Positions 1 through 5,769 of a stretch of DNA of 5,769 bases are shown here, one piece after another. A program made the position numbers and the translations under genes. The stretch spans positions 1-5,769 of the forward strand of contig JAISFT010000095.1 in NCBI GenBank assembly GCA_031263435.1. The letters are read 5' to 3'. This DNA is from Treponema sp. GTDB lineage: Bacteria; Spirochaetota; Spirochaetia; Treponematales; Breznakiellaceae. How positions within the stretch are numbered: the first letter of the stretch is position 1; each line of letters starts with the position of its first letter. The notes under the pieces were generated by a model. It ran no database searches and was not told where the DNA came from. It saw only the letters and a list, made by a program, of their open reading frames with translations.

Positions 1-1
1 C

Positions 2-1120
2 TACCGTATCGGCCTGGAAGGGCGGATCCACACGGAAGACGGCCGGGGCTATACCACACGATTACTGCGGTCCTTCATCTACGGCCGGGAAGAAGACGAA
101 TTTACCCTTGAATCTTCAGATATGGAGGGGGACTGTCTGATATTGAATTTTTCCCGGACCCCGAGGCTCAGTTCCTTTTCGGAACATTTTTCCATCAGTC
201 CCGATACCGAATACTTCTGCGATCTTCTGGGAACAACCGTAAAGATACAGCCCAAAACTCCCTGGCAGATCAACACCCGTTACACCTGGAGCATCAGGAA
301 CATGGAAAGCGCGGACGGCCATATCATGAAAAAATATTATTCGGCTGCCTTTTCGGGGTCCGATGACTTTGAAATTCCCTGCCTTGCAGAGCTGTGCCCC
401 GTAAACCGGCAATTCTCCTCCGGCCCTCCTTACCTGTGGAAATGGGGAACGGAGCTGGACGGCAGCCTGGAAAACCATGAGGGCATAGGGTTCATATTTT
501 CCAAGCCCATGGATCATGCCTCCCTCCGTTCGGGTATTTCGTTTTATCCCGCAATCAAGGGGTATTTCGAAGACGCCGGGGAAGATTCGATTGTCTTCTT
601 CCCCGAAGAAGAATACCGGCTGGGAACCGAGTACCGGATCACCCTTTCCGCGGCGGTAAAAGATTCCCTGGGCCTCGCTTTCTTCGAGGAGCTTCACTAT
701 TACTTCTCAAGCGCCCACCATTGGCTGGAGGTAGAAAAACTAAGTCTGGATTCAGGATCTCTGCCCCTGGAACCGGGGGGCATCCCGCAGGATCACTTTT
801 TATTACCCGCCGAGCCCCCCGGTCTGGAACTGCGAATCGCCTTTTCCCGGGCCATTCCCCCCGGCCGGCGCAGGGCCGCCGCGGACGCCGTTTCCCTTTC
901 CGTCCTCTTTCCCGCGTCCGCCCACAGCCCGGTTCTTGTTTCGGTTCAGTGGCAGGACGGCGGGGCCCTCCTGTCCATGAAATTCAAGGATCTGAGCCCC
1001 TCTGTAACGGGAGTAGACAACTACTATCAAATAAAAATTTTATCGGGGGAATCTGGTCCGGTAAGCGATTCCGGGGAATACCTCAAGGAGGATTTATGGT
1101 ACGTGATCAGAGCCCGCTGA
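2..1120 (+). CDS. Ig-like (Big_5/SbsA-type) multi-module extracytoplasmic protein, 3' part
   Basis: The reading frame is open from the first complete codon at position 2 to TGA at 1118-1120, giving 372 visible residues with the N-terminus cut off by the window edge. An internal ATG at 122 should not be taken as the start, because the frame upstream already encodes the end of an Ig-like module. What is visible is a series of beta-rich modules of about 80-120 residues: the tail of one at residues 1-28, then about 33-118, 158-237 and 241-372. Each carries the Big_5 pattern of an L-x-F-S strand (NFSRTP, FIFSKPMD, IAFSRAIPP), a middle strand, and a Y-x-I or Y-x-W strand before a D-x-G or S-A-D-G turn. 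Such domains are known from cell-surface and periplasmic proteins and are usually structural or adhesive rather than catalytic. A signal peptide is expected but lies outside the window. The last 125 residues, from the LSLDSG motif at 247-252, match the layout of the next gene's C-terminus, which suggests tandem paralogues. The exact function is unknown. Confidence 0.85.
   Translation, partial: YRIGLEGRIHTEDGRGYTTRLLRSFIYGREEDEFTLESSDMEGDCLILNFSRTPRLSSFSEHFSISPDTEYFCDLLGTTVKIQPKTPWQINTRYTWSIRNMESADGHIMKKYYSAAFSGSDDFEIPCLAELCPVNRQFSSGPPYLWKWGTELDGSLENHEGIGFIFSKPMDHASLRSGISFYPAIKGYFEDAGEDSIVFFPEEEYRLGTEYRITLSAAVKDSLGLAFFEELHYYFSSAHHWLEVEKLSLDSGSLPLEPGGIPQDHFLLPAEPPGLELRIAFSRAIPPGRRRAAADAVSLSVLFPASAHSPVLVSVQWQDGGALLSMKFKDLSPSVTGVDNYYQIKILSGESGPVSDSGEYLKEDLWYVIRAR
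1085..1091 (+). promoter_or_regulatory. Strong Shine-Dalgarno (AAGGAGG) that fixes the lipoprotein start
   Basis: AAGGAGG lies four bases before the ATG at 1096, inside the last codons of the upstream gene. It is the reason for choosing this start over frame positions further upstream or the ATG at 1138, which has no comparable site before it. Its place within the preceding coding sequence implies translational coupling of the two Ig-like genes. Confidence 0.85.
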
Positions 1121-2652
1121 CAGCCTGCCGCAGATTAATGGGCTGCTTTAGCATTCTGCCTCGGAAGACGGCGTTTGTACCGGGTTCACTTTTCCTGTTG
1201 CTGCTGTCCGGCCTCCCCTTCCTCTCAGGCTGCCCCCACTGGCTGCTGCCGCCCCTGGAGGTACTTTCCTGCTCCCTGGATGACGGAGGAGTCCGGGTTC
1301 TTTTTTCCGTTCCCCCAACGGAGACCTCCATACACAAGGCCTTTTCCATGACCGAAGACGGGGAAACCCTGGAGGGACGCTTCCTCTTTGAAACGGAAGA
1401 ACTGCGGTTCTATCCGGTAAACGGGATCAGGGAAAACCGGGAATATACGGTAACTATCGGCGTCATCGCCGAAGATCACCGGGGCAATTCCCTTGAAACG
1501 GAATTTCGCCGGGATTTCTTTACCAAGGAGGAACGTGAGGCCCCCGGGATCACCGCGATCTTCCCCGCGGACGAGAGCACCCTTACGGAGGAACCGGCGG
1601 AGATCCGGCTTTGTTTTTCCGAAGCCATCGATCCCCTTTCCTTTGAGGAAGCCCTGCGGATCAGCCCAAGCTTCCCCTATGTAATCCAATGGAAAGCGGA
1701 CTACCAAGAACTGAGCATCCGGCCGCTTAAGCCACTGGCCTTTGGCAAGCGCTACACCATTTCAATCTCTACCGCCCTGCGGGACCGATCCCGCAACAGC
1801 ATGGTCCTCCCCTTTACCAGCAGTTTCCTCCTGGGGGATGAGCGTCTTCTGCCCGGTTTTGACCTTGGCTGGATCGGCGCCGGGGGAAGCGGAGCCCTGG
1901 AACCCGATGTAGTAAACACGGGACTCCCCCTTGACGCGGAGCTGTCCATCAGCTTTGACCGGGATGTGGCAGTAGAATCCCTGGCAAGTTTTGTTGAAAT
2001 ACAACCGTCCCTGGGGATAAGCATAAAAACGGAGGGGGATTCCCATTCCACTGCCCGTATTTGTTTTAGCCGGAGACCGGAATGGGGAAAGGCCCATACC
2101 CTTATCATCAGAAAGGGAATCACCGCGCTGCAGGGAGGGGCAATCGCAGAGGATCTGAGTTACCGGCTGGTCTTTGATGCCCCCGGATACATGCCTCCGG
2201 GTTTTTTGCGGGGATTTTTCAGGGATACCGGGCATGTCCTGTCCGCCGATACGGACTTTGACTACCTCAGCCTTGATGTCGGGGAATTCCCGCCCACATC
2301 AACGGTAGTACCGGCGGATCTCTGCCTTGTCTTTACGATTCCTGAAGCGGCCGCTTCCCTTTCACTCTCCTCCGCCATGACGGCCTTCTCCATCAATTCC
2401 TCCAACAACTGCGTCCATTTTTCAATAAAAACCCTCAGGATTCTTGATGAGGCCGCCTACCGCTTAAGCGCCTTCAACGATCCCTCCCTGGAGGCGGGGA
2501 CAGGGAAACAGATCTGCGCCCTGATCTACGGTCTTGAGGTTGAGAATACCGAAGAGAACGGGTTGATCGTTTTTTCGATAGCCTCCTCCCTGGCGGATTC
2601 CCTGGGCAATGTCCTGGGCAGGGATATAAAGATTACCTGGAACAAGCTATGA
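1096..2652 (+). CDS. Ig-like (Big_5/SbsA-type) domain lipoprotein
   Basis: This is a complete gene of 518 aa, overlapping the previous gene by 25 bp in another frame. The same frame is open upstream to 721, but that part is only a shadow of the previous gene. The N-terminus has a long n-region (residues 1-24, with R12, R13, R23 and K24), a hydrophobic stretch at about 26-43 and the lipobox LSGC with Cys46. It should therefore be a signal-peptidase-II lipoprotein anchored by Cys46. The residue after Cys is Pro, not the Asp that retains lipoproteins in the inner membrane of enterobacteria. The mature part has four Ig-like modules at about residues 54-141, 149-247, 279-363 and 405-518. Recurring strands include LCFSEAIDP and ISFDRDV, and YTVTIG or YTISIS before D-R-x-x-N-S turns. 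The linker at about 364-404 is Pro/Gly/Asp-rich and carries LSLDVG at 391-396. No catalytic motif is recognised. The role could be structural, adhesive or as a pump accessory. Family assignment is by pattern only; function is unknown. Confidence 0.88.
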   Translation: MVRDQSPLTACRRLMGCFSILPRKTAFVPGSLFLLLLSGLPFLSGCPHWLLPPLEVLSCSLDDGGVRVLFSVPPTETSIHKAFSMTEDGETLEGRFLFETEELRFYPVNGIRENREYTVTIGVIAEDHRGNSLETEFRRDFFTKEEREAPGITAIFPADESTLTEEPAEIRLCFSEAIDPLSFEEALRISPSFPYVIQWKADYQELSIRPLKPLAFGKRYTISISTALRDRSRNSMVLPFTSSFLLGDERLLPGFDLGWIGAGGSGALEPDVVNTGLPLDAELSISFDRDVAVESLASFVEIQPSLGISIKTEGDSHSTARICFSRRPEWGKAHTLIIRKGITALQGGAIAEDLSYRLVFDAPGYMPPGFLRGFFRDTGHVLSADTDFDYLSLDVGEFPPTSTVVPADLCLVFTIPEAAASLSLSSAMTAFSINSSNNCVHFSIKTLRILDEAAYRLSAFNDPSLEAGTGKQICALIYGLEVENTEENGLIVFSIASSLADSLGNVLGRDIKITWNKL

Positions 2653-2674
2653 GCATCTGTTGCAGCGGCGATTT

Positions 2675-2690
2675 TTCCGGGACCCCGGAA
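2675..2690. repeat. Perfect inverted repeat (TTCCGG-GACC-CCGGAA) before the RND ribosome binding site
   Basis: The two 6-base arms at 2675-2680 and 2685-2690 are exact reverse complements, separated by the four-base loop GACC. The structure sits in the 49-bp gap, ending one base before the GGAG of the RND gene. There is a run of T before the arms and none after them, so it does not look like an intrinsic terminator for + strand transcripts. It could be an mRNA hairpin affecting RND translation or a symmetric protein-binding site. It could also be chance in GC-rich DNA. Confidence 0.4.
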
Positions 2691-2691
2691 C

Positions 2692-2695
2692 GGAG
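2692..2695 (+). promoter_or_regulatory. Shine-Dalgarno (GGAG) of the RND permease gene
   Basis: GGAG lies six bases before the ATG at 2702. This supports that start over the open frame upstream, which has a TTG at 2660 but no typical RND N-terminus. The site directly follows the inverted repeat, so hairpin formation could limit access to it. Confidence 0.65.
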
Positions 2696-2701
2696 CCTGT
2701 C

Positions 2702-5700
2702 ATGATAAGAAACCTTATCGCATTTTCCGCGCGGCACCCCCTTTCGATACTCTCCGCCCTCGCGGGTCTGGCCCTCCTGGGACTGGCAAGCGCCTTTGTC
2801 ATTCCCCTGGACTTTCTCCCCATCATGGAAGAACGGGTGCTCATCGTAAGTACCGAGTACCCGGCCGTTACCGCGGAGGAGATACGGAGCATGGTAACGA
2901 TCCCCCTGGAGGACGCGTTTGCCAGCCTGGGGGGCCTCAAATCCCTTTCATCGGTGAGCCGGGAGGGACTCTCCCTGCTGAAAATCGAACTCCACTGGGG
3001 AACCGATACGGACCTTGCCCTGGCGGAGTGCCGGGAGATCATCGACATCTGCTATGAGGGACTCCCCTCCCTCTGTTCCAAGCCGAAGGTGAGCCGCGAA
3101 AGCGGCAGCGGCGGGGACACCATCACGATCATCCTTGTGCCCCTGGATTCCGATCTGCGAAACGCCCGGCACATCGCGCTGACCGATATTAAGCCCAGGC
3201 TGCAGCGTCTAAGCGGCGCGGCCATAGTTACGGTTTCGGGGGGCGAGCAGGAGGAGATCCAGGTCAACTTTCAAAAACACGGACTGGAGTCCCGGGGGCT
3301 CAGTCTTTCCGCGGCGGCGCAGATCATCGCCGCGTCCAATTTTGAGTACCCCGGGGGGACCATCACGGAGGGGGACCGGGAATACACCGTAAAGACATCG
3401 GGACTGTACCGGAACCTGGAGGAGATCAGGGAAACCCCCCTGGCCTGGGATCAGGGAGGGCTGCTCCGGGTAGAGGATATCGCCGAAGTTTCCAGGGAAG
3501 CCGGAAAACAGGAAAGTTTTTTCCTCTACAGGTCGGCGGACGCGGGGATCCCCCGGACCATGGACTGTGTCAGAATTGGGGTACGAAAACGGCAGGATGC
3601 CGCGCCTATCCCCCTTTCCCTCAGAGTCCGCAGGGAAATTGAAACCCTCAAAACCTTGTACAGCGGGTATCATTTTGAAATCGCCGGGGACCTGTCGACT
3701 CAAATTGTAGAATCACTGCAATCCCTGCTCTTCTCCGCCCTGGTGGCCATTTTTTCCGCGGCCGCGGTGGTATTTTTCTTTTTGAAATCGGTCAAGCTTT
3801 CCCTGGTCATCACCGGCATCATCCCCCTTTCCGCCCTGTTTTCGGTACTCAGCCTGGGAATAACGGGAAGATCCCTCAACCTCATGTCCCTCTCGGGAAT
3901 TGCCATCGGTATCGGTATGGTGATCGATGCCGGCACCGTGGCCATCGAACAGGTTGACGGCGAGATCAAAGCCGCCGGTGGAATCGGATCCGGCGATTCC
4001 TGGCCCGAACCGGTGATCCGGGGGGTAGACGCCGTGGCCCTGTCCGCAGGGGCCTCCGCGGTAAGTACGGTAATCGTCTTTATCCCCGTGTTCTTTATTC
4101 CCGGACTCCTGGGGGAACTTTTCGGCGACATGGCCCTGGCGGTAATCTCCTCAATTTCATTTTCCTGCATCCTCTCTTTCACCTATATCCCGGCTCTGGT
4201 AAGCCTGTTGAAACCATCCCACAACAGGGCTGCGGGGGGAAGGGCCGACCGCTTGAGCAAAAGCCTTGAAAAGCGCTACCGGGGCATCCTCCGCCGTTTC
4301 TTCAGGAAACCCCAGTATGCCCTTATTCCCCTGGGGCTCTGCCTTGTTATTGGGGCCCTGTCCCTGGGCCTTTCAGAATTCACGTTACTGCCGGAACTGC
4401 CCTCCCCTTCCATATCCTGGGAACTGAACTTTGCCCCCGGCACATCTCTGGAAAAAATGCGCCGTGTTGCCCTGGAGCTGAGCCGGGGCCTGGAAAATAT
4501 TCCGGCGATCAGCGCCTTGGAAATCAGTGCCGGTCTGGACAAGGAAGATTATCCCCGGCTGGCGGACCCGGGGGAAATTGCGGAAAAACTTGTCTTCACC
4601 GGGCATCTGCGGGAAAAGGCGGAGACGGTACGGAATTTTATCGAGAATCACTTTGAGGGGACTCCCTATAAGCCGGTATTTCTGAGGGGGCAGGACCTTT
4701 TAAGCCAGGCCCTCGACATCGGGGGAACGGAGATCCTCGTCCGGTCCGAGGGCCTGGAAGAAACCAGGGCAAAGGCCGAGGCGGTGCTTCAGGCCCTGAC
4801 CTCCGAAACCCCGGACCGGCCGGGGGGAGAGCCGGCGCAGCGGGACTACCTGCCCCATGTCATCCAAAGCAGCCCCGCGTTTGTTCCCGACCGTCTGGCC
4901 CTGGCCCGCTTCTCCCTGAGCGCCCAGTACCTCGCCCAGACCGCCAGGGATACTCTTGAGGGGATCCGGGAAACGTACTACGAGGGGGGAAAGGAGATCC
5001 CCCTGGTCATAAAACTGCGGAAAGAGGATCTGCGATCCCCGGAAAGCCTGGGGGACACCATGATAAGCCTGGAAAGCGGTTCCATTCCCCTGCGGCTTCT
5101 GGGCAGCATGGGAGAGGAGGAGAGGGAAACCGTATTGTACCGCCATAACCGTAACGATGCGAAGATCTTCAACTTCCCCCTGTCCGGGGAACTGGAAAAA
5201 GAATTCAGCCTCGTTTCTCCCAAAGGGGAGGAGACAGCGGAGATGATCCGCCTCTCCTTCCTGCTGCTGGCCATTACCCTCTGTCTGCTCTACCTTTCCA
5301 TGGGCGCCCAGTTTGAATCTTTTCTGATTCCCCTGATCCTGCTTCTGGCCATTCCCCCTTCCTTTGCGGGGGCCTTTTTCCTCCTCCTCGTCAGTTCCGT
5401 TAAGCCGGACATCAACAGCATGATCGCCCTGGTGATCCTCTTCGGCATTTCCATTAACAATTCCATCATCCTCTACGAATCCTGCCTGGGCCTGGGCAGC
5501 ACCGCCGCCGGCAATACTGCCGGCAGGGGGCAGTGCATATCGAAGATCATCAGGAACTGCGCAAAAAAACTGCGGGCAATCATCATCACCAACACTACTA
5601 CCATTGCCGCCCTGATTCCCTTTGCCTTCGATCCCCTGGGGATCAATTCACAGGTTTCACTGTCCGTCGCCCTTATCGGGGGACTCCTCTTTTCCCTGCT

Positions 5701-5769
5701 GCTGGTGCTGCTGGTCCTGCCCCTGTGCATTGCCCTTGGTGAAAGATCCGCATCGGGAAAAAGCCGGAG
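2702..5769 (+). CDS. RND-superfamily efflux permease (AcrB/CusA-like inner-membrane pump), C-terminal tail missing
   Basis: I read this frame codon by codon from ATG 2702 to the window end with no stop: 1022 residues, close to the usual 1000-1050, so only a short tail is missing. The start MIRNLIAFSARHP followed by TM1 (about 14-33) is typical of the family. A periplasmic porter domain of about 300 residues follows, then TM2-TM6 (about 341-509), TM7 (about 541-558), a second periplasmic loop (about 559-847) and TM8-TM12 (about 849-1012). This is the duplicated RND plan. Family motifs include IGIGMVIDAG in TM4, PGTSLEKM after TM7, FESFLIPL near TM8, GISINNSIILYES in TM10 and LRAIIIT at TM11. 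Members use proton influx to export drugs, metals or lipids, normally with an adaptor and an outer-membrane channel; neither is seen here. D409 aligns with AcrB D407, but AcrB D408 is A410 and K940 is N919. The Asp-Ala pair recalls metal (HME) pumps such as CusA, while TM10 is closer to drug-type (HAE) pumps. No methionine cluster like CusA's copper site is evident. The substrate is unknown. Confidence 0.95.
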   Translation, partial: MIRNLIAFSARHPLSILSALAGLALLGLASAFVIPLDFLPIMEERVLIVSTEYPAVTAEEIRSMVTIPLEDAFASLGGLKSLSSVSREGLSLLKIELHWGTDTDLALAECREIIDICYEGLPSLCSKPKVSRESGSGGDTITIILVPLDSDLRNARHIALTDIKPRLQRLSGAAIVTVSGGEQEEIQVNFQKHGLESRGLSLSAAAQIIAASNFEYPGGTITEGDREYTVKTSGLYRNLEEIRETPLAWDQGGLLRVEDIAEVSREAGKQESFFLYRSADAGIPRTMDCVRIGVRKRQDAAPIPLSLRVRREIETLKTLYSGYHFEIAGDLSTQIVESLQSLLFSALVAIFSAAAVVFFFLKSVKLSLVITGIIPLSALFSVLSLGITGRSLNLMSLSGIAIGIGMVIDAGTVAIEQVDGEIKAAGGIGSGDSWPEPVIRGVDAVALSAGASAVSTVIVFIPVFFIPGLLGELFGDMALAVISSISFSCILSFTYIPALVSLLKPSHNRAAGGRADRLSKSLEKRYRGILRRFFRKPQYALIPLGLCLVIGALSLGLSEFTLLPELPSPSISWELNFAPGTSLEKMRRVALELSRGLENIPAISALEISAGLDKEDYPRLADPGEIAEKLVFTGHLREKAETVRNFIENHFEGTPYKPVFLRGQDLLSQALDIGGTEILVRSEGLEETRAKAEAVLQALTSETPDRPGGEPAQRDYLPHVIQSSPAFVPDRLALARFSLSAQYLAQTARDTLEGIRETYYEGGKEIPLVIKLRKEDLRSPESLGDTMISLESGSIPLRLLGSMGEEERETVLYRHNRNDAKIFNFPLSGELEKEFSLVSPKGEETAEMIRLSFLLLAITLCLLYLSMGAQFESFLIPLILLLAIPPSFAGAFFLLLVSSVKPDINSMIALVILFGISINNSIILYESCLGLGSTAAGNTAGRGQCISKIIRNCAKKLRAIIITNTTTIAALIPFAFDPLGINSQVSLSVALIGGLLFSLLLVLLVLPLCIALGERSASGKSR

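Larger units (their letters stand above)
2649..2705 (+). promoter_or_regulatory. Possible 18-codon coupling ORF bridging lipoprotein and RND genes
   Basis: An ATG at 2649 overlaps the lipoprotein stop as ATGA. Its frame runs 18 codons (MSICCSGDFSGTPERSLS) to a TGA at 2703-2705, which overlaps the ATG of the RND gene as a second ATGA. Only a weak GGAA (2639-2642) precedes it, six bases from the ATG. The arrangement would let ribosomes finishing the lipoprotein re-initiate and be delivered to the RND start. The peptide resembles nothing I know. A mini-ORF of this length can arise by chance, so it is recorded as a possible coupling device and not as a confirmed gene. Confidence 0.3.

Noticed and set aside
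116..697. Long open frame on the - strand (193 codons)
   Set aside because: It lies wholly antisense to the first Ig-like gene, has no ribosome site that stands out, and its product has no recognisable domain. GC-rich third positions commonly open antisense frames.
721..1095. Upstream extension of the lipoprotein frame (start at 721)
   Set aside because: The translation is Arg/Gly/Pro-rich out-of-frame sequence of the upstream gene. The signal peptide and strong Shine-Dalgarno place the real start at 1096.
3756..3767. 12-bp palindrome CCGCGGCCGCGG
   Set aside because: It is explained by consecutive Ala and Val codons of RND TM2, and nothing around it suggests a binding site.
3209..5274. Several - strand open frames of 74 to 164 codons inside the RND gene
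   Set aside because: All are antisense to a continuous, well-recognised RND coding frame, and their products are Arg/Ser/Pro-rich shadow sequences.
5507..5524. GCCGGC-AATACT-GCCGGC repeat
   Set aside because: It falls inside the RND coding frame, in the Gly/Ala-rich cytoplasmic loop after TM10. It is likely a codon-use effect of Ala-Gly pairs.
5695..5724. CTG-rich low-complexity run
   Set aside because: It encodes the leucine-rich TM12 helix of the RND permease and is not an independent repeat.

Overview
The window looks like the inside of one operon from a diderm (Gram-negative-type) bacterium of moderately high GC by eye, since codons ending in C or G predominate. All recognisable genes are on the + strand and are packed with overlaps or very short gaps. 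There is no room for an internal promoter or terminator that I can see. The taxon cannot be fixed from this sequence. Tandem Ig-like (Big_5/SbsA-type) lipoproteins beside an RND permease would fit a spirochaete such as a Treponema relative, but that is a low-confidence inference.

Layout: (1) positions 2-1120 hold the 3' part of a large extracytoplasmic protein built from repeated Ig-like modules; its N-terminus lies before the window. (2) Positions 1096-2652 hold a second, complete protein of the same kind (518 aa). It has a lipoprotein signal peptide with lipobox LSGC and starts 25 bp inside the first gene behind a strong Shine-Dalgarno. (3) Positions 2653-2701 are a 49-bp gap, spanned by an 18-codon mini-ORF that overlaps both neighbours by ATGA and contains a perfect 6-bp hairpin. 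(4) Positions 2702 to the window end hold an RND-superfamily efflux permease of at least 1022 aa, complete except for its extreme C-terminal tail. This gene has no stop codon in the window but its frame is open throughout.

How the genes may work together: the two Ig-like proteins share a C-terminal unit of about 125 residues that opens with an LSLDxG motif, so they appear to be tandem paralogues. Their gene order and overlaps imply co-transcription with the RND permease. No membrane-fusion (adaptor) protein or TolC-like outer-membrane factor is visible; these may lie outside the window. The simplest reading is an envelope transport operon in which the pump is co-expressed with surface or periplasmic Ig-like lipoproteins of unknown role. 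The RND proton-relay positions differ from AcrB: Asp-Ala in TM4 and Asn-Asn in TM10.

I see no RNA genes, mobile elements, CRISPR arrays or attachment sites. No stretch longer than 300 bases lacks a gene.
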